This document shows, piece after piece, positions 26,133 through 33,860 of a stretch of DNA of 64,000 nt. Origin of the DNA: an uncultured Luteitalea sp. (GTDB lineage: Bacteria > Acidobacteriota > Vicinamibacteria > Vicinamibacterales > Vicinamibacteraceae); assembly GCA_934541105.1 (NCBI GenBank), contig CAKTDA010000002.1:124001-188000 (forward strand), in the 5' to 3' direction. Each line of letters opens with the position of its first letter. Within the stretch, counting starts at the first letter, position 1. Both the position numbers and the translations under genes were made by a program. The notes beneath the pieces were generated by a model, which had not been told where the DNA came from, ran no database searches, and worked only from the letters and a program-made list of their open reading frames with translations.

Positions 26133-26876
26133 CTACTGCAACGTAAAGTTCACCGTGACGGTCATGATGACCGGCACCGGCACGCCGTTGAGCAACGTGG
26201 GCGTGTATTCCCACTGCTTCACGGCATCGAGAGCGGCCTGGTCCAGCAGCGGGATGCTGCGGAGCACGCGCGCGTTCTGCACCCGGCCATTGGGACCGAT
26301 CGTCGCTTCGATGATCACCACGCCGGAGACGCGCGCCGACTGGGCAATCTGCGGATAGATCGGCTTGACGTCGCGGGTCTTCTTCGGGGGCGCGATGTTG
26401 CCACCCACACGCACCGGCTGCGTGGGCGCCGGCGGAGGCGGAGGCGGAGGCGGAGCTGACGGCAGGCCGCCGACAACGCCACCGAGGGCGCCACCGGGGA
26501 TGCCGCCCTCGACACCACCGGGCACGCCCACGCCGACATTCGCGACAGGGGGCGCCGGTGCCTCGGGCTTGATCTCCTTCGGCGGCTCGATGGGCGCCGC
26601 GTTCGGATTGGTCACCGGCGTCGGCGTCGGCGTCGGCGCGGCAGCCGCCGGCGGTGGCGGCGGAGGAGGCGGTGGCGGTGGTGGCGGCGGCGGGGCCCCC
26701 ACGAACGCCATCATGCTCGGAGTCTCGGGCAACGCATCCATCGCCATGAGGGGCACGAGCACCACCCCGCCGACGATCACCGCGTGGACGAGAATCGAGA
26801 CAGGGACCGTGTACCACTTCTGCGATCCGACCTTGATTGACGGATCGACCACGTCCCCGAACATGTCTTTCGGCAC
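26133..26876 (-). CDS. tonB: TonB family energy transducer
   Basis: A 247-residue protein with GTG start and AGGAGG about eight bases upstream. A cytoplasmic stretch (1-20) and one membrane helix (about 22-45) are followed by a Pro-rich periplasmic spacer that includes 15 consecutive prolines (62-76) and a second run of eight, then a TonB C-terminal domain (about 150-247) with PIYPQIAQSARVSGVVIIEA, VQNARVLRSIPLLDQAALDA and a final WEYTPTLLNG. It couples the ExbB/D motor to the outer-membrane receptors. The polyproline runs would need EF-P for translation. It is the promoter-proximal gene of the operon. Confidence 0.95.
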   Translation of the reverse strand: MPKDMFGDVVDPSIKVGSQKWYTVPVSILVHAVIVGGVVLVPLMAMDALPETPSMMAFVGAPPPPPPPPPPPPPPPAAAAPTPTPTPVTNPNAAPIEPPKEIKPEAPAPPVANVGVGVPGGVEGGIPGGALGGVVGGLPSAPPPPPPPPAPTQPVRVGGNIAPPKKTRDVKPIYPQIAQSARVSGVVIIEATIGPNGRVQNARVLRSIPLLDQAALDAVKQWEYTPTLLNGVPVPVIMTVTVNFTLQ

Positions 26877-26933
26877 TGGCCTGTCCTCCTACCGACCCAG
26901 ACGGCTCCGTTCAAGTCCCGTCGAGAGGCGGCG

Positions 26934-26963
26934 ATTATAGCGACAGCAAAAAAACAGTGTCAA
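26934..26963 (-). promoter_or_regulatory. Consensus sigma-70 promoter of the tonB-exb operon
   Basis: The minus strand has TTGACA (plus 26958-26963) and TATAAT (plus 26934-26939), both perfect hexamers, 18 bases apart. The transcript should start near 26927, about 50 bases before the GTG. TTGACAC of the -35 recurs in opposite orientation at 26982-26988. Confidence 0.85.
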
Positions 26964-27114
26964 CGAACACCGATGTCCTGTTTGACACCGGTTTTCGCAA
27001 ATCGGTCCACGGTTCCACACCACGAATCCCATCCCCACCTTCCGGTAGGGACACACTGACGGGCACGGCAGTCGAGCTCGCGGAACGCGATGCTAGTCGC
27101 GCCGCACACCGCTG

Positions 27115-27735
27115 TCAATTCACACGACGGTCATGTGACGCCAACGGCCCCGCATCAACCGCGCCGGGCAGCGCCATTCCGCCCGTCAGCACGATCCGCA
27201 GCCCTTCCTCGACCGTGATCGCCGGGTACCGCACGCGCTCCCGCCTGTAGAGCACAAGGTCACCAAGGTAGAGATGGTTTGTCGGCACGTAGACCGCCAC
27301 CCACTCTTCGGGCACACCAGCCGCGTCCGAAACCGTCAGCTCCCGCGTCAGGAACCCGAGCACCATCCCCCGCGGCTCGTCCACGAGCACCACCCGCTTG
27401 AACCCCGACGCGTTCTGCGGGTTGAACGCCCACACCAGCTGCTTGATCGGCGCGTAGACCGATCGGAAGAGCGGCACCAGCAGCAGGTAGTACTCCGCGC
27501 GTTCGAGCAGCCGCCGCCCCAGCACGTTGGCCGTGAACAGCCCGACGAGCAGGACACCCGCTCCCGTGACCGCAATCCCGAGCCCAGGCACGCGCCTCCC
27601 GAACAGGCGCTCGACAAGCGGCGACGTCAGCGCATCGGCCAGCCCGAACAGCCACACGAGCGCGGCCACGCTCAGGACGAGCGGCACCGTGACGAAGAAC
27701 CCCGCCACGAACCAGCGACGCAGATGGTTCCACAT
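27115..27735 (-). CDS. DUF502 family membrane protein
   Basis: A 206-residue protein with two N-terminal membrane helices (residues about 10-30 and 50-70) and a C-terminal soluble domain: RAEYYLLLVPLFRSVYAPIKQL, then FKRVVLVDEPRGMVLGFLT and VYVPTNHLYLGDLVLYRRE, which are the conserved DUF502 blocks. Function is unknown in the family. It starts 23 bases after the secF stop and probably shares that transcript. Confidence 0.92.
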   Translation of the reverse strand: MWNHLRRWFVAGFFVTVPLVLSVAALVWLFGLADALTSPLVERLFGRRVPGLGIAVTGAGVLLVGLFTANVLGRRLLERAEYYLLLVPLFRSVYAPIKQLVWAFNPQNASGFKRVVLVDEPRGMVLGFLTRELTVSDAAGVPEEWVAVYVPTNHLYLGDLVLYRRERVRYPAITVEEGLRIVLTGGMALPGAVDAGPLASHDRRVN

Positions 27736-27758
27736 GCCGCGCGCTGCGGCCTCCCGCG

Positions 27759-28733
27759 TCAGGCCTTGCGGCGCTCGCGGCGCCGCGGCCGCTCGCCGGC
27801 CGGCCGGGCCGCCGGCGGCTCGACGACAGACGGCGTGGTGTTCTTGCTGAGCGCAATCGCGAGCGACGAGGCGATGAACACCGTGGAGTACGTGCCGCTC
27901 ACGATGCCGACGAGCATCGTGAACGCAAAGCCCTCGAGCACCTCGCCGCCGAACACGAACAGCGCCAGCACCGACAGGAACGTCGTGCCCGCGGTGATGA
28001 TCGTCCGGCTCAACGTCTGGTTCACCGCGGTGTTGACCTGCTGCTCCAGCGGCGCGCCGCGCATCGTCCGGGCGTTCTCGCGGACGCGATCGAAGATCAC
28101 GATCGTGTCGTTCACCGAATACCCGGTGATCGTCAGGATCGCGGCGACGATGTTGAGCGAGAACTCGTAGCCCACGAAGGCGAGGAACGCCAGCGTGACG
28201 ACGACGTCGTGCAGCGTCGCGGCAATGGCCCCGACGGCAAACGACGGCCGGAAGCGGAATGCGATGTAGGCCGCGATGCCCAGAATGCTCGCGAAGGTCG
28301 CGTAGATGCCCTTGCGCTGCAGGTCCTTGCCGATCACCGGACCGACGATCTCGGTGCTCGTCACCTCGAACTGGCCGATGTCGGCCTCGCGCACCGCGTC
28401 CACCACCTGCCGCGCGCCCTGCTCGAGGCTCGTGCCCTGCTCGCCCTGGGTCGTCTGGGGCAGGCGGACGAGGACTTCGTTGTTGTCGGCCGCGCCGTAC
28501 TGCTGCACGACCTTCTCGCCCGGCAGTGACTCGAGCGCATCGCGCACGTCCTGCTCGGACGTCGGCTCCTGGAAGCGGAGCACCACGATCGTGCCGCCCG
28601 AGAAGTCGATGCCGAGCGGCAGACCCTGCCGGGCGACCCCGACCACACCGGCAAGGACGACGAGCGCCGAGAACGCGAGCGCGTGCCAGCGCCAGCGGAT
28701 GAAGTTGTAGTTGGTGTTGGTGAACAGGTTCAT
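27759..28733 (-). CDS. secF: Protein translocase subunit SecF
   Basis: A 324-residue polytopic membrane protein. It has the SecF N-terminal signature GIDFSGGTIVVLRF, a periplasmic domain, and six membrane helices with VGYEFSLNIVAAILTITGYSVNDTIVIFDR, whose Asp/Arg pair is conserved in SecF, and NQTLSRTI. SecDF uses the proton-motive force to pull secreted proteins through SecYEG. It starts seven bases after the secD stop. The C-terminal tail is Arg-rich. Confidence 0.96.
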   Translation of the reverse strand: MNLFTNTNYNFIRWRWHALAFSALVVLAGVVGVARQGLPLGIDFSGGTIVVLRFQEPTSEQDVRDALESLPGEKVVQQYGAADNNEVLVRLPQTTQGEQGTSLEQGARQVVDAVREADIGQFEVTSTEIVGPVIGKDLQRKGIYATFASILGIAAYIAFRFRPSFAVGAIAATLHDVVVTLAFLAFVGYEFSLNIVAAILTITGYSVNDTIVIFDRVRENARTMRGAPLEQQVNTAVNQTLSRTIITAGTTFLSVLALFVFGGEVLEGFAFTMLVGIVSGTYSTVFIASSLAIALSKNTTPSVVEPPAARPAGERPRRRERRKA

Positions 28734-28740
28734 GGCGCCC

Positions 28741-30297
28741 TCAGATGCTCAGCTTCGCGGTCTGCGGACGACGCGAGAGGATGAGTTCGAACAGCGTGCG
28801 CGACACGAACACGGCGGTGAAGACGTTTGCCAGCAGGCCGAAGAACAGCGTGGTGGCAAAGCCGCGGATCGGACCGGTGCCGAACTGGAACAGGAACGCC
28901 GCCGAGATGAGCGACGCGATGTGCGTGTCGAGAATCGTCAGGAACACGCGGTCGAACCCTGCGGCCACGGCGCCGCGCGCGGACTTGCCGGCCGCGATCT
29001 CTTCCTTGATGCGTTCGAAGATCAGCACGTTCGAATCCACGCCCATGCCGATCGTGAGGATGAAGCCGGCAATGCCTGGCAGCGTCATCACCGCGCCGAT
29101 GTAGGCCATGAACCCGAGCAGGATCAACAGGTTGAGCGAAACCGACAGCAGGGCGTTGATGCCCGAGAGCTTGTAGTACGCGAGCATGAACAGCGTGACG
29201 AGCGCGAGGCCGATGAGCGACGCCGTGATGCCGGCGCGGATCGAGTCCTGCCCGAGCGACGGCCCGACCGTCCGCTCCTCGAGATAGGTGAGGCTCGCCG
29301 GCAGTGCGCCGGACCGCAGCGTCAGCGACAGGTCCTGCACTTCCTGCTGCGTGAACGATCCGGAGATGCGGCCTTCGTCGTAGATGCGCCCTTCGATCGT
29401 CGGCGCACTCTGCACGCGGCCGTCGAGGACGATGGCGAGCTGGCGCCCGATGTTCTGGGCCGTGAGCTGGCCAAACTTGTCGGCGCCCTGCTGGTTCAGC
29501 GAGAAGCTGACCGCCGGCTGGTTGTTCTCGTCGAGCGAGGGCCGGGCGTTGCGCAGGTCGCGGCCGGTGATGCCGGCGGTGCGCTTGACGAGGTAGTAGA
29601 CCGGCCCGGTGGCGCCGCCTTCCGACGTGCCCGGCACGATCTCGAGGTCGCCCGGCAGCTGGCCGCCGCGCGTGGCGAGCAGCGCCTCGCGCGATGGGGC
29701 CGGGCCATCCTCGACGATCTTCAGCTCGAGCATCGCCGTGGCGCGGATGATCTCCTTGGCACGGTTGACGTCGGTCACGCCCGGCATCTGCACGAGAATC
29801 TGGTCGCCGCCGCCGTGGGGCGCGACGATGGGCTCGGCGACGCCGAGTTCGTTGACGCGGCGCTCGATCGTCTGGAGCGCCTGGGCCACCGCCTCCTGGC
29901 GAAGCCGTATCACCTGCGCGGGCTTGATCGTGAAGGTGTAGGACCCGCCAGCACCGGAGGCGCGGTCGAAGACCTGGCCGACCCACTCGTCGGCCACGCG
30001 CCGGAAGTCGGCGTCGCGGTCGCCGGGGACGCCCTCGACCCGGAAGGACCTGACGTCCACGGGGGCCACCTCGCCCACGGCGACGCCCTGCCGGCTGAGT
30101 TCGTCGCGCAGCCGTTCGGCACTCGTCTCGCTCTCGAGCTTCAGCGCATCGTCGGTCTGGACGCGCAGGACGAGGTGGACACCACCCTTGAGGTCGAGAC
30201 CGAGCCTGACCTTCTCCCGCGGCGGGTAGAAGGCGACGACGGCCAGCGCCACCACCGCGAGGATGGCGATCACTCTCCAGCGAAGGTTGCTTGTCAT
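28741..30297 (-). CDS. secD: Protein translocase subunit SecD
   Basis: A complete 518-residue protein. It has the N-terminal helix, then LGLDLKGGVHLVLRV, a large periplasmic P1 domain, and the C-terminal five-helix bundle with GMGVDSNVLIFERIKEE, the conserved SecD motif with the proton-relay Asp, and GFDRVFLTILDTHI. It partners SecF and lies eight bases... downstream of yajC, in the usual yajC-secD-secF order. Confidence 0.96.
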   Translation of the reverse strand: MTSNLRWRVIAILAVVALAVVAFYPPREKVRLGLDLKGGVHLVLRVQTDDALKLESETSAERLRDELSRQGVAVGEVAPVDVRSFRVEGVPGDRDADFRRVADEWVGQVFDRASGAGGSYTFTIKPAQVIRLRQEAVAQALQTIERRVNELGVAEPIVAPHGGGDQILVQMPGVTDVNRAKEIIRATAMLELKIVEDGPAPSREALLATRGGQLPGDLEIVPGTSEGGATGPVYYLVKRTAGITGRDLRNARPSLDENNQPAVSFSLNQQGADKFGQLTAQNIGRQLAIVLDGRVQSAPTIEGRIYDEGRISGSFTQQEVQDLSLTLRSGALPASLTYLEERTVGPSLGQDSIRAGITASLIGLALVTLFMLAYYKLSGINALLSVSLNLLILLGFMAYIGAVMTLPGIAGFILTIGMGVDSNVLIFERIKEEIAAGKSARGAVAAGFDRVFLTILDTHIASLISAAFLFQFGTGPIRGFATTLFFGLLANVFTAVFVSRTLFELILSRRPQTAKLSI

Positions 30298-30304
30298 GGG
30301 ATGT

Positions 30305-30658
30305 CTACGAGGCGCCCTGGTCGGCGACGACCGGGTCCTGCCCCTGCAGGCCGCCGATGGCGGCGCGCGCGACGTCGATCCGGACCTGGGGGGCGATCTG
30401 GATCTGGACGTGCTGCTCGGCGAGGCGGGTGATCGTGCCGTGGATCCCGCCGGTGGTAATCACCTTGTCGCCGATCTTGAGGCTGCTCTGGAAGGTGGCG
30501 ACCTTCTGCTGCCGCTTCTTCATGGGCATCAGCACCATGACGTAGAAGATGCCGAGGATGATGACGAACGGCAGGAGCGACAGCCAGGGACTGGCGTTCG
30601 GATCGGCCGGCGCCGCCATGGCGAGCAGGGACCCAGCGAACGGATTCAGGGAGGGCAT
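30305..30658 (-). CDS. yajC: Preprotein translocase subunit YajC
   Basis: A 117-residue protein with one membrane helix (LSLLPFVIILGIFYVMVLMP), the conserved MKKRQQKVATFQSSLKIGDKV and TTGGIHGTI, typical of YajC, which associates with SecDF. Its ATG shares a base with the tgt stop codon (TGATG), so translation is coupled to tgt, as in many bacteria. An alternative start is the ATG in LLAMAAPAD. Confidence 0.95.
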   Translation of the reverse strand: MPSLNPFAGSLLAMAAPADPNASPWLSLLPFVIILGIFYVMVLMPMKKRQQKVATFQSSLKIGDKVITTGGIHGTITRLAEQHVQIQIAPQVRIDVARAAIGGLQGQDPVVADQGAS

Positions 30659-31821
30659 CAGGAACTCGGGATCGTGCGGGAGAAGCGGCGGTGGAATTCC
30701 TGCCGGAACTGTTCGAACCTCCCGAAACCGATAGCCTGTCGGATCCGCTGGAGGGTGTCAAGGTAAAAGACGAGATTGTGGATGCTCGCCAGCGTGCCCG
30801 CGTTCATCTCCTGGTTGCGAAAGAGATGGCGCAGGTACGCCCGTGAATGGCGACGGCAGGTCTCGCACGCGCAGCCCTCGTCGATCGGCCGGTCGTCGCG
30901 GGCAAACCGCGCGTTGCGGAGGTTGATCGGGCCGTCGGGGGTGAACACCTGGCCGTTGCGCGCGTTGCGCGTGGGCAGCACGCAGTCGAACATGTCGATG
31001 CCGCGGGCCACGCACTCCACGAGATCGTCGGGCATGCCCGTGCCCATCAGGTATCGCGGCCGGTCTTCGGGCAGGAGCGGGGTCGTCTGCCCTACGACCT
31101 CGTACATCGTCTCGACGGCCTCGCCGACGCTGAGGCCGCCGATGGCATACGACTCGAAGCCGATGGCCTGCAGAGCCTCGGCGCTCCTGGCCCGCAGGTG
31201 CGGGTAGATGCCACCCTGGACGATGCCGAACTGGGCCTGTCCGGGATTGGTGACGGTGACGCCGGGGATCGAGGCCGACTGCAGCTCGAGGAACCGGTCG
31301 CGCGCGCGGCGGGCCCAGCGCAGCGTCAGGTCGAGCGAGGCCGCGGTCGCGGCTTCGCTTGCCGGGGCGGCAAGGCACTCGTCGAGCACCATCGCGATGT
31401 CGGGTCCGAGCTGGGCCTGGATGTCCACGACGCGCTCGGGCGTCAGCTCGTGGCGGGAGCCGTCGAGGTGCGAGCGGAAGCGCGCGCCCTGCTCGGTGAT
31501 GGTGACGAGCGGACCGAGGGAGAAGATCTGGTACCCGCCACTGTCTGTGAGGATCGGGCCGGGCCAGCCGATGAAGCGGTGCAGCCCGCCGCGATCGGCG
31601 ATGAGGTCGTCACCGGGCCGGAGATAGAGGTGATAGGTGTTGGCGAGGACGATGGCGGCCCCGGCCTCCTCGAGCGCGCGCTGCGTCACGCCGCGCACGG
31701 CGCCGCGCGTGCCGACCGGCATGAAGGCGGGCGTCTCCACCGTGCCATGAGGCGTCTCGAGCCGGCCCGTGCGGGCCTTGCCGTCGCGTCCGGTCAGCGT
31801 GAACGCGAAGGCCGCAGGCAT
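30658..31821 (-). CDS. tgt: tRNA-guanine(34) transglycosylase
   Basis: A 387-residue TIM-barrel enzyme that replaces G34 with preQ1 in tRNAs with GUN anticodons. Visible motifs are FMPVGTRGAVRGV, LANTYHLYLRPG, LTDSGGYQIFSLG with the catalytic-site Asp, VLDECLAAP, the GGLSVGE substrate loop, FDCVLPTRNARNGQ with the nucleophile Asp, and the zinc site CACETCRRHSRAYLRHL. It heads tgt-yajC-secD-secF, a widespread gene order. No Shine-Dalgarno sequence is seen; a TAGTAT-like element ends six bases before the ATG. Confidence 0.97.
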   Translation of the reverse strand: MPAAFAFTLTGRDGKARTGRLETPHGTVETPAFMPVGTRGAVRGVTQRALEEAGAAIVLANTYHLYLRPGDDLIADRGGLHRFIGWPGPILTDSGGYQIFSLGPLVTITEQGARFRSHLDGSRHELTPERVVDIQAQLGPDIAMVLDECLAAPASEAATAASLDLTLRWARRARDRFLELQSASIPGVTVTNPGQAQFGIVQGGIYPHLRARSAEALQAIGFESYAIGGLSVGEAVETMYEVVGQTTPLLPEDRPRYLMGTGMPDDLVECVARGIDMFDCVLPTRNARNGQVFTPDGPINLRNARFARDDRPIDEGCACETCRRHSRAYLRHLFRNQEMNAGTLASIHNLVFYLDTLQRIRQAIGFGRFEQFRQEFHRRFSRTIPSS

Positions 31822-31826
31822 TCGGC

Positions 31827-31833
31827 TATACTA
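31827..31833. promoter_or_regulatory. Overlapping -10-like elements between tgt and ddl
   Basis: TATACT on the plus strand (31827-31832) faces ddl; the complement TAGTAT (31833-31828) faces tgt and ends six bases before its ATG. A single AT-rich spot thus may serve divergent transcription. No -35 consensus is present on either side. Confidence 0.35.
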
Positions 31834-31880
31834 CGGCATCCATCCGGCCACTTCCGGCCGCCTTCCCGGAACTCCAGACA

Positions 31881-33041
31881 TTGAAGAAACTGCGCGTGGG
31901 CGTCATCTATGGTGGCCGCTCGGGCGAGCACGAAGTCTCGATCGCCTCTGCCGCCGCCGTCATGGCCAACCTCGATCGCGCCCGCTACGAGCCGGTGCCG
32001 ATCCGCATCGAGCGCGATGGCCGCTGGGCGCTCGCCGACAAGCCGCCGACCGCGGCATCGGCCTCCGAGGTGATCGAACAGACCCGATCGGAGATGAAGG
32101 GCCTGCGTGCCGGGCGCGAGGTGCACCTGGTGGCGCGGCCGAGCGAGGAGACGATCCTCGCGATCGACAGGATGCAGGGTCGCGGCGGCGAGGAGCCGCG
32201 GTCGATCGTGACCGGCGTCGGGCTCGACGTGATCTTCCCGGTGCTGCACGGACCGCACGGCGAGGACGGCACGGTGCAGGGGCTGCTCGAGCTCGCCAAC
32301 GTGCCGTACGTCGGCTGCGGCGTGCTCGCGTCGGCGGCGGGCATGGACAAGGCGATCATGAAGCGGCTGTTCGGCGTGCACGGGCTGCCCGTCTGCCCGT
32401 GGGACGTCGTGTCGCGCCGGCGCGCGCTCGCCGAGCCCGATGCGGTGGCCGATGCGCTCGCCGATCGCCTGGGCTATCCGCTGTTCGTGAAGCCCGCGAA
32501 CCTCGGGTCGAGCGTCGGCATCTCGAAGGCCCGCACGCACGACGAGCTCGTGGATGCGATCAAGCTCGCGGCCGACTACGACCGCAAGGTGGTGGTGGAA
32601 GCGGCCGTGCCGCAGGCACGCGAGATCGAGGTCGCGGTGCTCGGCAACGACGAGCCGATGGCGTCGGTGCCCGGCGAGATCATGCCGTCGCGCGAGTTCT
32701 ACGACTACGAAGCCAAGTATCTCGACGGCGCCAGCCAGCTGGCGATCCCGGCCGACGTGCCGGCGGAGCTCGGCACGCGGCTGCAGCAGCTCGCGATCGA
32801 GGCGTTCCGCGCGATCGACGGCGAGGGACTGAGCCGCGTGGACTTCCTCGTGAACGGCGGCACCGGCGAGGTGTTCGTCAACGAGATCAACACCATGCCA
32901 GGCTTCACGACGATCAGCATGTACGCGAAGCTGTGGGCGGCGAGCGGGCTCACGTATGCCGAGCTCGTCGATCGCCTCGTGCAGCTCGCGCTCGAGCGCC
33001 ACGCCGAGAAGCAGCAGCTGCGCGTGTCGGCGCTCGCCTAG
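31881..33041 (+). CDS. ddl: D-alanine--D-alanine ligase
   Basis: A 386-residue ATP-grasp enzyme making the D-Ala-D-Ala dipeptide for peptidoglycan. It begins LRVGVIYGGRSGEHEVSIAS, has PVLHGPHGEDGTVQGLLEL, the ATP-binding LFVKPANLGSSVGI, the omega-loop FYDYEAKY whose Tyr marks D-Ala (not D-lactate) specificity, and NEINTMPGFT with metal ligands. The start is TTG at 31881, set by the family N-terminus; no ATG is available nearby. It is longer than E. coli DdlB (306) because of an insert near residues 60-110, as in DdlA-type enzymes. Confidence 0.95.
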   Translation: MKKLRVGVIYGGRSGEHEVSIASAAAVMANLDRARYEPVPIRIERDGRWALADKPPTAASASEVIEQTRSEMKGLRAGREVHLVARPSEETILAIDRMQGRGGEEPRSIVTGVGLDVIFPVLHGPHGEDGTVQGLLELANVPYVGCGVLASAAGMDKAIMKRLFGVHGLPVCPWDVVSRRRALAEPDAVADALADRLGYPLFVKPANLGSSVGISKARTHDELVDAIKLAADYDRKVVVEAAVPQAREIEVAVLGNDEPMASVPGEIMPSREFYDYEAKYLDGASQLAIPADVPAELGTRLQQLAIEAFRAIDGEGLSRVDFLVNGGTGEVFVNEINTMPGFTTISMYAKLWAASGLTYAELVDRLVQLALERHAEKQQLRVSALA

Positions 33042-33082
33042 CCATCCTCCGCCGCGGGCCCCGCGCGAAGCCGTCCACACCT

Positions 33083-33169
33083 GCTTACGCGTCGAGGGCC
33101 CGCACGCGCGCCAGGGCCAGTGAAGACCGGTCGATTCTGCTCGGCCGTAGCGCGCTCAACCGCGTAAGC
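33083..33169. repeat. 9-bp inverted repeat GCTTACGCG / CGCGTAAGC
   Basis: GCTTACGCG at 33083-33091 and its exact complement CGCGTAAGC at 33161-33169 enclose 69 bases. They could be ends of a small element, a long-range stem in an RNA, or paired operator half-sites. Confidence 0.6.
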
Positions 33170-33180
33170 AATCGATTTGA

Positions 33181-33198
33181 TTTGTCAAGTTTGACAAA
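33181..33198. promoter_or_regulatory. 18-bp palindrome TTTGTCAA-GT-TTGACAAA, operator-like
   Basis: A perfect 8-2-8 palindrome. TTGACAA recurs at 33256 and 33280, the latter being the -35 of the microprotein promoter, so a regulator binding TTGACAA half-sites could overlap that promoter. This role is inferred from sequence symmetry only. Confidence 0.45.
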
Positions 33199-33279
33199 GC
33201 CAGCCGTTTGCACTAGCCACGCCGTACATACCGTCCGGAGCTCGGCCAAATTTTTTTGACAACCACGGCTTCTTTGTGC

Positions 33280-33307
33280 TTGACAAGCCGATTTTCTCAT
33301 CCATAAT
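33280..33307 (+). promoter_or_regulatory. Near-consensus sigma-70 promoter of the microprotein genes
   Basis: TTGACA at 33280-33285 and CATAAT at 33302-33307 with a 16-base spacer. Start predicted near 33314, giving a leader of about 88 bases to the ATG at 33402. Confidence 0.65.
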
Positions 33308-33401
33308 CTACATCTTGTGTGAGGCAGGGTAGCTCAATCCACCTGTAGTGATGGGCCAATGACGGTCCACCGGAACGAGCACCGCCAGCCAAGGAGGAAG
33401 A

Positions 33402-33482
33402 ATGGCGAAGAAGGCAGCCAAGAAGGCCGCGGCGAAGACGACCGCCAAGAAGACCGCCAAGAAGGCCGCGAAGAAGCGGTAA
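33402..33482 (+). CDS. 26-residue Lys/Ala-rich microprotein (histone H1 tail-like)
   Basis: ATG-GCG-AAG-AAG begins a 26-codon frame ending TAA whose product contains only Met, Ala, Lys, Thr and a final Arg: KKAAKKAAAKTTAKKTAKKA in its middle. It has 12 lysines, a charge near +13. AAGGAGGAAGA stands directly upstream at ideal spacing, and a near-consensus promoter lies 95 bases before it, so expression looks real and strong. The composition resembles the C-terminal tails of histone H1-like proteins and bacterial AlgP/Hc1-type DNA-binding proteins. Binding to DNA or RNA is the natural guess. I know no named family of this size. Confidence 0.65.
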   Translation: MAKKAAKKAAAKTTAKKTAKKAAKKR

Positions 33483-33725
33483 GGCGGTCGCGGCTCTGGC
33501 GCTCGTCGCCACGCCGCACCGGGTGCCTGCAGTTCATCGCGGTGCCCGCAGTTGGGAATGCGGCGGCTGCCAGTACCATCGGCGGCCGCCGGCCATCACC
33601 GGCCGCAACGAACGGCTGTGCCCTTCCGTCCTCACGGGTCGTGACTCGGGAGCCAGCGTTGCGAGCGCACGCACGGTGCCTGCGAGCGGCCGGCCAGTAG
33701 ACCGCCTGGAAAGGGGGGATACGTC
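33483..33725. other. Spacer between the two microprotein genes
   Basis: A 243-base stretch without a terminator or clear promoter, so the two microproteins may share a transcript. It contains a direct near-repeat GGTGCCTGCAGTT / GGTGCCCGCAGTT around 33520-33553. No further gene is supported. Confidence 0.4.
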
Positions 33726-33797
33726 ATGGCCACGAAAACGGCAAAGAAGGCCGCCAAGCCGGCAGCCTCGGCCAAGAAATCCACGAAGAAGAAATAG
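33726..33797 (+). CDS. 23-residue Lys/Ala-rich microprotein, paralogue of the one at 33402
   Basis: A 23-codon frame: ATKTAKKAAKPAASAKKSTK, then KK and stop TAG. Ten lysines, no acidic residue. GGAAAGGGGGGA lies 5-15 bases upstream of the ATG and serves as a Shine-Dalgarno sequence. It is 243 bases after the first microprotein and is followed 25 bases later by a rho-independent terminator, which marks it as the end of a transcript. The same KKAAK theme suggests duplication or a shared function. Confidence 0.6.
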   Translation: MATKTAKKAAKPAASAKKSTKKK

Positions 33798-33822
33798 CGG
33801 TGCCGCCAGACCGGGTACTGCA

Positions 33823-33849
33823 GGGGCGCGGGATTCTCGCGCCCCTTTT
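33823..33849 (+). terminator. Intrinsic terminator after the second microprotein
   Basis: GGGGCGCG (33823-33830) and CGCGCCCC (33838-33845) make a perfect 8-bp stem with a 7-base loop, followed by TTTT. It stands 25 bases after the stop codon and 11 bases before the convergent gene's end. Confidence 0.85.
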
Positions 33850-33860
33850 CGTGCGCGCGT

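Larger units (their letters stand above)
33042..33401. other. AT-enriched intergenic region with inverted repeats ahead of the microproteins
   Basis: This 360-base stretch between ddl and the first microprotein is notably richer in A/T (33170-33320) than its surroundings. It holds a 9-bp inverted pair (33083-33091 / 33161-33169), an 18-bp palindrome, three TTGACA strings and the promoter at 33280. A 71-codon minus-strand frame at 33085-33300 has no ribosome binding site or family likeness and is not called. Confidence 0.6.

Noticed and set aside
33085..33300. 71-codon minus-strand frame in the ddl/microprotein gap
   Set aside because: No ribosome binding site; it is antisense to the operator-like elements and promoter, and its composition looks random.
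33321..33385. tRNA-like string AGGGTAGCTCAATCC
   Set aside because: It recalls a D-arm, but there is no matching acceptor stem, no GTTCRA T-loop and no anticodon arm in register.
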